This document shows, one piece after another, positions 9,296-19,294 of a DNA stretch of 64,000 nucleotides. The stretch covers positions 248,001 through 312,000 of the forward strand of contig OY725494.1 of NCBI GenBank assembly GCA_963281255.1, read 5' to 3'. Position 1 is the first letter of the stretch, and the number at the start of each line of letters is the position of its first letter. Under the pieces are notes generated by a model, which saw only the letters and a program-made list of their open reading frames with translations, was not told the DNA's origin and did no database searches. Both the position numbers and the translations under genes were made by a program. The stretch is from Aphrocallistes beatrix (Eukaryota; Porifera; Hexactinellida; Sceptrulophora; Aphrocallistidae).

Positions 9296-12200
9296 ATGTC
9301 TATCGAGATTGAAGCGAGTGACGTCATTCGCTTAATCCAACAATTCCTGAAAGAGAACAATCTGATGCGTTCGCTAGCGACCTTACAAGAAGAAACCTCT
9401 GTAACTCTAAACACAGTAGATTCTATCGAGAGTTTCGTCTCTGAGATAAATCACGGTCATTGGGATTCAGTTCTGTTGGCTATTCAAGCATTGAAATTGC
9501 CAGATAATAAGCTCATTAATTTGTATGAGCAGATCGTGTTGGAATTGATTGAGTTGCGTGAGTTGGGAGCTGCGAGGAGTTTGCTGAGAAATACTGATCC
9601 TATGTTAATGCTGAAACAGCAACAACCTGAAAGATATCTGCATTTGGAGACTTTGTTAGGTAAATACATAATTTCATTGATAGATGTCCCTATTTCCCAT
9701 ATTAAACCGTTTAAATTTAGTAGATTTGATTTAAAATGCATTAAATCTTCGGTGTTGTCACATTTTCAAACAGTTTACGGTATTAAAAATCCTTAGGTAA
9801 ACCTGAACTCTTTATAAACATGCAATAACAGAGATATTGTTTTGAAATTTGTTGATTTTATCTCTATTCATGGGCAGTGCCAGGGGTTGCAAGGGGGCGC
9901 AGCCGCATCCTCCTGCATCCCCTGTTTCACCCCCTAACTGAGCCCCAGGGGGAAATACATATATACATACAGTCGAGTCCGCTTAATCAGAACACCGGTT
10001 AATTGGGACAAGTCTCCAGGAATGGAATGGTTCCCCTACATAGAAGTTAATACTAAATTTCATCGGTGAATAGGGAGCTCTGCTTAATCGGGCCAAAACA
10101 TCTGGGACCAAGTGTCCCGTTAAGCAGAGTCACCTGTATATACGTATATAAACGATCGGTAAAATCAGCAGCCAGTGCCCAACTCTCGACACACCCCTGT
10201 TCAGGAACCTGTCGCTGCTTTTATCTCTATTATGAGCACTTTTTATCTTCTGAGGATGCATTATTTCCTATATCCTATAAAGGTCGTACATTTTTCGATG
10301 CTCGTGAAGCCTACCCAGACGGAGGAAGCAAGGAGAAGAGGAGAAATGCCATTGCACAGGAGTTAGCCGGAGAGGTGTCAGTTGTCCCCCCGAGTAGACT
10401 GCTAGCTCTCCTCTCACAGTCCATCAAATGGCAGCAGCATCAGGGACTGCTACCGCCTGGTTCTAACATAGATGTGTTCAGAGGGAAGGCAGCTGTCAAG
10501 GTTAGTGTGATGTTACTTAATCTTTCAGAAAGTATATATACATGCCAACTTGAACCATGCTAAAAGCGGGATGCTATTGTGAAGTATTATACACGAAATA
10601 AAAAAAACCTGGGACATAATGGGGAAATTTTACATGACAGCGGGACGTCCCACCAAAAACGGTTGGCATCTATGGTATATTTAAAGAATCTATTTTTGCG
10701 GACATGTTGTCTTTTCCATCAAATGTTCTACAGATGACTAATGAACCGAGTAATAATAGAACCTTTTAAGGACCTATTCTTACTTATATGACAAGAATTG
10801 ATAAATCCAACCTAAATGAAAGGATATTTCTGCTTTATCATCAATGATGAGTAAGCATTTTTATTTTTCACAGAAACTCTTCTATTGTGCCAATTTTCGC
10901 GTGTGTCCCGCTTTTACATGAAATTTCTCTATTATGTCCCGCTTTTTTAAAATTTTGTGTATAATACTTTTCTCTTGCGTCCCACCATGTCCCGCGAAAT
11001 TCAACCCTGCGTCCCGCTTTTACCATAGCTGGCATGTATGAATTATGATATCAATCGCTTCGTCCTGATTTAGGGTTTAGAAGAAGACAAATGTCCCGGT
11101 CAGCTGAACAAAGTTATCAAATTCAGTAAGACATCACATCCAGAAGTCGCTCTGTTCTCTCCGGACGGTCAATACCTCGTGACTGGGTCTGCTGACGGGT
11201 TTATAGAAGTTTGGAACTTCACGACAGGAAAACTACGCAAAGATCTTAAGTACCAGAGTCAGGATAATTTCATGTTGATGGAAGATAGTGTTCTCTCTCT
11301 GGAATTCTCGAGAGATAGTGAGATGATTGCCTCTGGAGGTAAAGATGGAAAAATTAAAGTTTGGAAGGTATGTAGGTTAAACGAGTTTATACATTTGAAC
11401 CTCCATAATCCGACATCGTTTCTACTATAACTGGCGTTGGACAGTAGAAATTGCATTATATAATCCGACAGTTTGTTTCCCAATCGGATTACACAGGTTC
11501 TACTGTATCTAAAGTATCCTTTCAAAAAAATGGTCTGCAAATGTTATTAGAATTTAAAAAGGTCTTGAATTAGAACTTTTCACCATTAATCAAAATTCTT
11601 TTAAATGTGAATATTTTCTCGCTTAAAAGAAAATATTTGCAAACCATTTTTTGAGAGGATCTTTTCTGTCCCGTCCCGGAGATTAGGCATCTTAACTCGT
11701 CCCGTCCCGGAAATTAGGAATCTAGATTTTCCAGGACGGTCCCGTCCCGGAGATTAGGCATGCCCTTTTTAAATCCAAATAACATTTCAGATACAAACTG
11801 GTCAATGTCTGAGACGTTTTGAGCGGGCTCATTTCGGTCCCACCCTCCATCTAACCTTCAGCAAAGATTCAAGTCAGATTCTATCCACTTCCTCCGATAA
11901 GACCATTAGACTGCACGGACTCAGGTCAGGCAAGACTATCAAAGAGTTCAAAGGTCACACGAGTGCAGTCAACACAGCTTGTTTCCTGACTGATACTTAC
12001 AACATCCTATCCTGTGGACTGGACGGAAGTATCCGTATGTGGAGTATTAAGACCACCGAGTGTATTGCTCAGTTCAAAGGTTAGAAAATTTTGTGAATTC
12101 GATTTTTTTCTTACTCAAGCTTTTAGTGCAGCTCCTAGTATAGGAGATGCTTTATGTCAGCGGTTTTCAACCTTTTTTGATTGTGGACCCCTATAGCAAT

Positions 12201-14573
12201 TTTCCTTTATCTGTGGACCCCCTGATATATTCTGTGGACCACTAAGGGGTCCATGGACCCCAGGTTGGCAAACACTGCCTTATGTCATGATCGGCGTCGA
12301 TCGTCCGTCTGCTCGCTCCTGGATATTCTATTGGACCAAATAGCACTAAATTTTGACCATATATTCATATATATGGGAGAGATTTGAACCTGTATATGGG
12401 AGAGATTTGAACCTGGGTCCAAATTCTCAAAAGTTTTCACACCTTTTCACAAAAGGTGTCAAAATGTATTAGTAAATCAGAATCCAGGGATTTAACATTA
12501 CAGTTGGCTTTGATTTATTGACGAATAGGGATTAGATAACAATGATTTCCTAAACTTGAAATATGTTTGGTTGACATGGAGAACATTGTTTAAAGCGCAA
12601 TTAAGGCTGTATCTTATACAAATGCCCTTCGAGTCACTGAATGGAGCTGCACTCCTATAGGGAGATGCCCTTATGGCATGAACGAAGTATCTCGTCCGTA
12701 TGAGTTATTAACAATTGATATATACATATTTTCACACCTTTTGAAAAAAACTTATTTTAAGCTAAAAGCGAGTTCTCACCGGTTAATATAGGGTATTTTA
12801 ATATGTAGATTCCAAATTTCACACTTAGAATGATATAGAATGAGTATTTCCCGATGTATTCCGATATTCACATTTCATGTTCCTTTGAGTCATTTCCTGG
12901 AGCTGCACTATCGGTCTGTCAACCGACATTTTTTGAATACATTCTATGTCTTTAGGACATTTTACTCGTATAAACTGGAGGTGAATATTTTTTAGGTCCA
13001 TTAGGCCCGAGTGGGATAGAGATGCCGATCAACTGCATAATGATGCTACCGAGAACTTCAGATCACTTCGTCGTGTGTAGCAGAACCAATGTAGTGGCTG
13101 TCATGAATCTACAGGGAATGACTGTCAGATCCTTCAGCTCAGGTTTGTAAAATCTTTATTTTTAAAACTTTGCCTTTGTAGCAAATGATAGATATCATTT
13201 ATACATCTCATTATTGGTAGGGCCATGGCCTTAACAACCCTACTGGTACTTAGGTATGCACATGGTTAATTATGATTCGAATCCTACGTACCAGCATGCA
13301 TTTTAGCTCTTTTTATGGGCTAATTTTCTCGAGTATCTCGTTTTTACATTAAATTTCCCCATTATGTCCCGCTTTTGTTGATTCCATGTATAATAATTTT
13401 CTATTGCGTCCCGCCATGTCCCGCGAAATCCAACGCCGCATCGCGCTTTTATCATAACTCAAGTTTGCATGTGTATACCAGTGGTTTTGATGTATAGGTA
13501 AGAGGAAGAAAGGAGAGTTCATGTGTTCCTGTCTGAGTCCACAAGGTGAGTGGATCTACTGTGTGGGAGAAGACAACGTACTCTACTGCTTCAGTACTAG
13601 CACAGGACGGCTAGAGCACACTCTCACTATCCTAGAGCAAGCTGGGAACCCAGCTGGCAATCCTGTCGACTTGAGAGATGATGTGGATATGGAAATAATT
13701 AGTAGTGGTGAGTTGTAGTGTATTTAAGAAATTATGGCAACTTTTTGTGACAAGATTCTATTTACTTCACATTCCATTCCAAATAACGGGCATGCCTAAT
13801 TTCCGGACGGGACGAGTCAAAGTGCCTAATCTCCGGGACGGGACGGGTTAAGATATCTAATTTCCGGGACGGGATCCCGTCCCGTCCTGGAAATTAGGCA
13901 TGCCCCAAATAACTTTGGTATTTATTAACCAAGAATACCACGGCTATCTATAAAACGAATATTTTACGAATTAAAGTGTGCAAATTAAGTGTATTTTCTC
14001 AGAATTTCGCAATCATTAGTTCTAAAAAGTGATTTAGATAATTCGGTAAAATTTTTTAGAAAATCTATTATTCGAAATTGTTGTATTTACTTCTTTTCCG
14101 TTGTTTCTTTGTTTCTAATTTCGGCTCTTTCTACCCATAACATCCAATTCCATACTCAGAACACTGAGTAATTATTTTACGATCATTCATGTATAGTCGA
14201 CTCCGCTTAATAGGGTCACATCGGTCAGAGGACATCTTGACTAGATTAAGCAGAGAACCCTATTAACCGAAAATATTTTGTATTAGCTTCTATGTGTGAG
14301 AGCTATTCCGGTCCTGCCAAAAGTGGCCCGATTAAACAGTGACCCTATTAAGCGGAGTTGACTGTACATAGGTATGCCTCTATATTTTCACACCTTTGTA
14401 TATTTCTAGACCCTCCTAAACAACCACTAGGCACTCCAGACGTTGCCACGAATCCAGATCTCTCCAATGACCCTCTAACATCTAACCGGGTTATCGGCAT
14501 AACGCACCATCCGCACCAGAACATAATAGCTACATACAGTTCAGAGGGACAATTACATCTATGGAGGCCTTAA
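9296..14573 (+). CDS. SMU1: WD40 repeat-containing splicing factor SMU1
   Basis: Seven exons with GT-AG junctions in consistent phase: 9296-9659, 10283-10500, 11074-11367, 11791-12079, 12996-13142, 13498-13707, 14410-14573. The product matches SMU1, a spliceosomal B-complex protein that works with RED/IK in the nucleus. The N-terminus has the LisH ([16 protein letters not shown]) and CTLH parts. Then come the conserved [11 protein letters not shown] and [16 protein letters not shown] blocks and a C-terminal seven-bladed WD40 propeller ([37 protein letters not shown], ending LHLWRP). The start [14 protein letters not shown] matches the family start. Odd point: about 50 extra residues, rich in Asn, Pro and Asp, lie between HTLTILE and [11 protein letters not shown], where vertebrate SMU1 has only a few. 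Every intron holds short mobile elements. Confidence 0.96.
9970..10135. mobile_element. Tigger/pogo-like MITE in SMU1 intron 1
   Basis: Inverted termini CAGTCGAGTCCGCTTAATCA and GTTAAGCAGAGTCACCTG, TA-flanked. Confidence 0.88.
10543..11034. mobile_element. CATGCCAAC-ended element in SMU1 intron 2
   Basis: The left end ACATGCCAACTTGAACCATG and right end CCATAGCTGGCATGT are inverted, enclosing inverted blocks of GTCCCGCTTTTACATGAAAT. Relatives at 15131-15344, 31125-31330 and, partially, 13330-13470 and 25628-25700. Class uncertain. Confidence 0.75.
11668..11766. mobile_element. GGGACGGG-family MITE fragment in SMU1 intron 3
   Basis: Repeats of CCCGTCCCGGAGATTAGGCA-like units ending GGCATGCCC. 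The left end appears truncated, and no clean target duplication was found. Confidence 0.75.
12158..12277. mobile_element. hAT-type MITE (CAGTGGTTCTCAACC family) in SMU1 intron 4
   Basis: Ends CAGCGGTTTTCAACC and AGGTTGGCAAACACTG, with flanks CTTTATGT and CCTTATGT (8 bp, one mismatch). The interior has repeated TGTGGACC. Confidence 0.9.
13788..13905. mobile_element. GGGACGGG-family hAT-type MITE in SMU1 intron 6, 118 bp
   Basis: Ends GGGCATGCC and GGCATGCCC, with a perfect 8-bp duplication CAAATAAC (13780-13787, 13906-13913). Confidence 0.93.
14194..14364. mobile_element. Tigger/pogo-like MITE in SMU1 intron 6
   Basis: Inverted termini AGTCGACTCCGCTTAATAG and AAGCGGAGTTGACTG, TA-flanked, 45 bp before the last exon. 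Confidence 0.9.
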
Positions 14574-14662
14574 TAATACTGTTTAAATACTTTTATCTTT
14601 GATTATACATGAAATTTGCAGCTTATAATACTTGGATAATATAGTAGATGCGATAGGACGGA

Positions 14663-14935
14663 TTAACCTTTATAATTCGGTCTCTGATTGCCTTCATCTT
14701 TTAATATCCCACTTCTCCTATTCACTGGATCGAAGAATTTGATTTGCGTTCCTGGTTTGATTCTCTCCCAAGGCCTTGAATCTGATTTTCTGTTGAAAGC
14801 AACTTCTGGATGTTTCACCCCGTGTCTGATTATAGACACTGCAGCCATTGACATTGCGGTCGCTGTCAATCCAACTAGAGGCCATAGAGGAACATGGTTT
14901 TTGATTGTAGTTGCAGCGATACGAACGATATCCAT
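14663..14935 (-). CDS. NDUFA4: NDUFA4-type cytochrome c oxidase-associated subunit (copy 1)
   Basis: Single-exon frame of 90 residues. It shows the family layout: a short N-terminus with HVPLWPLVGL leading into one membrane segment (about residues 16-38), then HPEVAFNRKS, RPWERIKPGTQIKFFDP and a charged tail ending QRPNYKG. NDUFA4 is a small inner-mitochondrial-membrane subunit first placed in complex I and now assigned to cytochrome c oxidase. It is clearly paralogous to the plus-strand gene at 15810-16079 (shared PLWPLVG, HPEV, PWE.IKP, IKFFD), and the two diverge from an 874-bp spacer. Its stop lies only 89 bp beyond the SMU1 stop, so the two 3' ends converge. Confidence 0.88.
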   Translation of the reverse strand: MDIVRIAATTIKNHVPLWPLVGLTATAMSMAAVSIIRHGVKHPEVAFNRKSDSRPWERIKPGTQIKFFDPVNRRSGILKDEGNQRPNYKG

Positions 14936-15130
14936 TAGATTCTCTCCCTTTCTGTGTGGATATAGTTAAGTTATGTACTTATAGTGATGAATGCAATCTT
15001 TTGATTGGAGAGTTACATTGATTGGTCAGAAAGAATATTCATGAAATATTATTAATGAATGGCAGCCTCAAAAGGAAGAGAGTCAGACTGGGCAATATTT
15101 TAATAAATACTCAAGGCTGTTGGTACAGCA

Positions 15131-15344
15131 TACATGCCAACCTTCCCGTTTTTTGCGGGACGTCCCGCTTTTTTCACTCTTCTCCTGAGCTAATTTTGAC
15201 AAGTGTCCCGTTTTTACATGAAATCTCCCCATTATGTCCCGGTTTTTTTTTATTCTGTATATAATACTTTTCTATTGCGTCCCGCCATGTCCCGCGAAAT
15301 TCAACGCTGCGTCCCGCTTTTATCATGGCTCAGGTTGGCATGTA
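15131..15344. mobile_element. CATGCCAAC-ended element between the NDUFA4 genes
   Basis: Inverted ends ACATGCCAACCTTCCCG and CAGGTTGGCATGTAT around GTCCCG repeats, as at 10543-11034. It lies in the 874-bp divergent spacer. Confidence 0.78.
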
Positions 15345-15504
15345 TGGTACAGGTAATCGTGATATCTTCTTTCGGTTCGGAAGAGAACTAAGTTTCTTGG
15401 TAGTCTTGCCCATTCCACTCCATTCACTAGAGATTTATCATATTGCACTCAGCGCCAAACCTGGGGGTCCCAAGTCCCAAGTCTCCATCATCGACACCCT
15501 ATGC

Positions 15505-15645
15505 CAGCGGTTTTCAACCTTTTTTGGCTGTGGATCCCTATAGCAAGTTTCTTATATTCTGTGGACCCCCTCCTATTAACTAATACTAAATTTTGAATCC
15601 TGTGGACCACTAAGGGGTCCATGGACCCTAGGTTGGGAACCACTG
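15505..15645. mobile_element. hAT-type MITE (CAGTGGTTCTCAACC family), 141 bp
   Basis: Ends CAGCGGTTTTCAACC and GGTTGGGAACCACTG, with a perfect duplication CCCTATGC (15497-15504, 15646-15653). Confidence 0.94.
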
Positions 15646-15809
15646 CCCTATGCCATTCACATGTCCATGATAAAGTTTAATTTTCTAGTACTATAACTAT
15701 CAATTAATCATAACTACAACTGTCTTTCATTATCGTTTAGCATTAACTTTTCAGTTTTTTTCATTGTTAGCTAGGTCTGGTATTAACATCAGTAAAAATA
15801 CGACAGAAA

Positions 15810-16079
15810 ATGAGTGTTCTAGCACAAACAGCTCAGACCATCAAGCACCACGTTCCTCTATGGCCGTTAGTAGGCTTTGTAGCAGCTGGGATGGGTCTGG
15901 CAGGATTCGCACTTATTCGCCTGGCAATTCATAACCCGGAAGTGGTAATCAATCATAAATCAAATCCTCACCCCTGGGAGAAAGTGAAACCGCATACTGT
16001 GATCAAGTTTTTTGATGTTATAGACAGAGGGAGTGGAGAGAAGTTTAAGGATCAGTTGAACGAAAAGCCTAAATACTAA
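15810..16079 (+). CDS. NDUFA4: NDUFA4-type cytochrome c oxidase-associated subunit (copy 2)
   Basis: Single-exon frame of 89 residues with the NDUFA4 pattern: HHVPLWPLVGF and one membrane segment (about residues 16-38), then IHNPEVVINHKSNPHPWEKV, VIKFFDV and the ending LNEKPKY, which parallels the animal KKERPDF tail. The NPEV...PWEKV part is closer to the typical animal protein than copy 1, so this may be the ancestral-function copy. An AATAAA polyadenylation signal is at 16251-16256. Copy 1 lies head-to-head at 14663-14935. Confidence 0.92.
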   Translation: MSVLAQTAQTIKHHVPLWPLVGFVAAGMGLAGFALIRLAIHNPEVVINHKSNPHPWEKVKPHTVIKFFDVIDRGSGEKFKDQLNEKPKY

Positions 16080-16363
16080 CAGTTTACCATTAACTTCTAT
16101 GTGTATTTTCTTGTTAACGTTTATTTGTCTTAATTACGACTAACAAATCAGTGTATTTTGTGTAGCTTTAGTATTAGTTTATAATATGTCCCATTCTATG
16201 ATGGAAATATGTTAACTTTTAGCTAGCAAGCTTGTGTCATTCAATTTTGTAATAAAATGGTATGAATGAAACTATTCTTAATGCGGAACTCTGATGATAG
16301 ACCAATAATACAAGTTCAGAAACAAACAAAAAAGGTGTGAAAATATGTTTAGACTAGCAAATA

Positions 16364-16520
16364 CAGGTGACTCCGCTTAATCGGGACACTTTGACCCCGG
16401 ATATTTTGTCCCGATTGAGCGGAGTTCCCAATTAACCGCTGAAATTTAGTATTAGCTTCTATGTATGGGAGCCATTCCGTTCCTGGAGACTTGTCCCAAT
16501 TAATTAAGCGGAGTTGACTG
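16364..16520. mobile_element. Tigger/pogo-like MITE
   Basis: Inverted termini CAGGTGACTCCGCTTAATCG and AAGCGGAGTTGACTG, TA-flanked, between NDUFA4 copy 2 and YJU2. Confidence 0.9.
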
Positions 16521-16752
16521 TAGTTTAATAACCAAATAATCTATCCATTTCTTATCTAAAATTGGGGTTCTTCTAGCATGATCACAATATTGGCTTGTTT
16601 TTTTGTCAAGTTAACTATTGGCAATTAAATTTCGGTAAAAAATGTGACTTATTTTTGGGGTGAATTTTCTTTCAAAAACTGTCTTACTCCTCGATCCTAA
16701 ATCTACACTTTTATCAGTTTACAATTCAGTTCTTGATTAGATTTAGTGTGTC

Positions 16753-17682
16753 ATGGGTGAAAGGAAAGTACTGAACAAATACTATCCACCAGATTTCGAC
16801 CCTGCAAAGATCCCTAAACTCTCTCTCCCGAAAGACCGCCAGTACGTAGTCCGACTAATGGCACCATTTTCCATGCGTTGCACCACATGCGGAGAGTATA
16901 TTTATAAAGGAAAGAAATTCAATGCAAGAAAGGAAACTGCTTGGAACGAAGAGTATCTTGGAATTCGAATTTATCGCTTTTATATTCGCTGTACGCGATG
17001 CATTTCAGAAATTACTTTCAAAACAGATCCGAAAAACACGGATTATGTGTGTGAAAACGGAGCTGTGAGGAATTTCCAAGCCGAACGGTTGGCTCTAATG
17101 GCAGCTGAAGCTGAAAGGGATTTGTTAGAGAGTGAAGAATCTGAAAATCCAATGCTAGCTTTAGAACGGCGTACGAAAGAGAGTAAGCAGGAAATTGATA
17201 TTCTCGATGCGCTAGAAGGGATAAAGGATAGGAATAGCCGTTTGAAGCAGGTGAGTGTTCAGAATATTTTAGACGGATTTGCTGTAACCGAGGAGGATAA
17301 AGGTACTGCTTCTATTGATGATAGAGAAGATGAAGAGTTAGTGAGTGAGTATTTGGGGGCGTTAAAAACCGCGCGAGTTAAGCGAGTTGAAGATACGAAT
17401 TCAGATGAAGAGTGTGTTGAATTGAATCCAGATTTGGAGAGGAAAAGGAAAAATGAAAAAGATGATGAAATAATTGAAAATAAAAAGAAAGTCCCAGAAA
17501 CAATCTTTCAAAAACCAGTCACTCAGAAAGCTAAACTGAAATCTTTTGTCTCAGTGAAGCTAGCTCCCAAACCGCAACAACCTGCGAAAGAACTGAAAGA
17601 TGTAAAAGTAAAGAAAGCAGAATCGAATGGATTGTTGAAGCTTGGAGAGTATTCTTCAGACTCAGGAGATGACACCAACTAA
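16753..17682 (+). CDS. YJU2: Splicing factor YJU2 (CCDC94 family)
   Basis: Intronless frame of 309 residues matching YJU2/CCDC94, a step I factor of the catalytic spliceosome. The start [17 protein letters not shown] is the family start. A four-Cys zinc site is visible ([17 protein letters not shown] and later RCTRC), followed by [19 protein letters not shown] and the [14 protein letters not shown] helix region. The C-terminal 120 residues are charged and low-complexity, with Lys/Glu runs and a final SSDSGDD acidic stretch, typical of the family. The gene has no introns, whereas SMU1 next door has six. An AATAAA signal is at 17784-17789. The neighbourhood thus holds two spliceosome genes about 2.2 kb apart, probably by chance. 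Confidence 0.95.
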   Translation: MGERKVLNKYYPPDFDPAKIPKLSLPKDRQYVVRLMAPFSMRCTTCGEYIYKGKKFNARKETAWNEEYLGIRIYRFYIRCTRCISEITFKTDPKNTDYVCENGAVRNFQAERLALMAAEAERDLLESEESENPMLALERRTKESKQEIDILDALEGIKDRNSRLKQVSVQNILDGFAVTEEDKGTASIDDREDEELVSEYLGALKTARVKRVEDTNSDEECVELNPDLERKRKNEKDDEIIENKKKVPETIFQKPVTQKAKLKSFVSVKLAPKPQQPAKELKDVKVKKAESNGLLKLGEYSSDSGDDTN

Positions 17683-17852
17683 CTGGTTCTACTGTAAGAT
17701 TTGAATGTGTTGATTTGACACTGTATTTAGCTACACAGCATTATGGATGCTTGCTTCTAACTTGAAATAGGAGGTTTGGGGTTAATAAAATTTATGATGC
17801 CTCACCCTAATACGTTGCAATCACTAAATAAAATCAATGATACAAGGAAATA

Positions 17853-18005
17853 CAGTCAACTCCGCTTAATCGGGGCAAGTCTCCAGGAACGGAATGGTTC
17901 CCATTGATAGAAGCTAATACTAAATTTCATCGGTTAATTGGGAACTCCGCTTAATCGGGACAAAATATCCGGGACCAAAGTGTCCCGATTAAGCGGAGTC
18001 ATCTG
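17853..18005. mobile_element. Tigger/pogo-like MITE
   Basis: Inverted termini CAGTCAACTCCGCTTAATCG and AAGCGGAGTCATCTG, TA-flanked, 170 bp past YJU2. Confidence 0.9.
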
Positions 18006-18110
18006 TATATAATCCTTGATTAATTCAGCTTCTATATAAGGTAGAGTTGAGCGTTCTTGTGCTTTGAAATCTTAATCTCGCGACACATTTGTGCCACTTT
18101 GTTCTAAATA

Positions 18111-18263
18111 CAGATGACTCCGCATAATCGGGACACTTTGGTCCCAGACATTTTGTTCCGATTAAGCGGAGTTCCCAATTAACCGATGAAATTTAGTATT
18201 AGCTTCTATCTATGGGAACCATTCCGTTCCTAGAGACTTGTCCCAATTAAGCGGAGTTTACTG
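18111..18263. mobile_element. Tigger/pogo-like MITE nested in foldback element
   Basis: Termini CAGATGACTCCGCATAATCG and AAGCGGAGTTTACTG, TA-flanked. Confidence 0.88.
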
Positions 18264-18345
18264 TATTTAATTGCAAATAATCTGGCCGGTTTGAAGTGGT
18301 CCGGTTGAACCGGACCAACCATATCGGTGACTACGGCTAATACAT

Positions 18346-18567
18346 GGGCATGCCTAATTTCCGGGACGGGACGAGTCAAGATGCCTAATTTCCGGGACGG
18401 GACGGGACCGTCCCGGAAAATCTAGATACCTAATTTCCGGGACGGGATAGCATCCCGTCCCGGAAATTAGGTACCTTTTCTGTCCCGTCCTGGAGATTAG
18501 GCATCTTGACTCGTCCCGTCCCGGAATTTAGGTACCTAGATTTCCGGGACGGTCCCGTCCCGGAAAT
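18346..18567. mobile_element. GGGACGGG-family hAT-type MITE, 222 bp, internally amplified
   Basis: Left end GGGCATGCC. The right end is shortened to CCCGGAAAT, yet a perfect 8-bp duplication TAATACAT flanks it (18338-18345, 18568-18575). It carries more internal units than the other copies. Confidence 0.85.
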
Positions 18568-19294
18568 TAATACATATACAATTAATTATTCAGATTCTAG
18601 AACAAAGTGGCACAAATATGTGTCGCGAGATTAATAAGCTAGCGACTGCAATCTACCAGAAACCTGTCATTTCGGAAATGTGCACTCCTAATCCATCCTA
18701 GCAGATTGTATAGGAAGCACATTCAGTCTATAATAAACTTGTCGCGTTAAAAGCTTGACGAAATGTTAACAATAGTTTCTCCATTAACATATGCAATGCA
18801 CTATTTCAATGGAATAAATACGAATCGTCTGAATTCAACCTTAATACCCACCACAAATAGTTGAAATATGGATTTATAATTAAATTTAGTCTTACAAAGT
18901 CTCTCACTAATACCTCGTTACACCACAAAATGAGTTTATTCAAGAAATTCTTGGAGTAGTATTAAAAGTAATGGAAATTAGAATAAAGAATTGTGTTTGT
19001 TGAAGAATCTATTTTATACTTTTCAATCTTTCAGGATTTCATCTGTATTCGGTTAATTTTGAGGTAAAAAAATTTGAATTAAAATAATCAATTTCCAATT
19101 AAGGAAATTCAATTATTCTATACTTCCACATCTATACCGTATATACAATGCCGAAATTTTTCTATTGTTATGAAAATCTTGATCTAAAAATGCTAAGTAA
19201 AAATATTTACTCACCCATTAAACCTATTCTCCCGCTTTTTAACACCTTTTTACAATACATTTCACTCAACAGTCAAGTGTATCCAGTCAACAAC

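Larger units (their letters stand above)
18071..18634. repeat. Foldback element split by two later insertions
   Basis: Arms AATCTCGCGACACATTTGTG (18073-) and its complement (18597-18634, AACAAAGTGGCACAAATATG and onward) enclose a Tigger-like MITE and a GGGACGGG-family MITE. The rest of 18635-19294 is AT-rich upstream DNA of ARMH3 with no gene. Confidence 0.75.

Noticed and set aside
10066-10563. 165-residue frame starting in SMU1 intron 1
   Set aside because: Only the part from 10283 to 10500 is real SMU1 exon 2; the rest is intron with a MITE.
13217-13300. tRNA-like B-box (GATTCGAATCC) in a SMU1 intron
   Set aside because: No acceptor or T-stem pairing can be drawn around it; at most a decayed tRNA-derived repeat.
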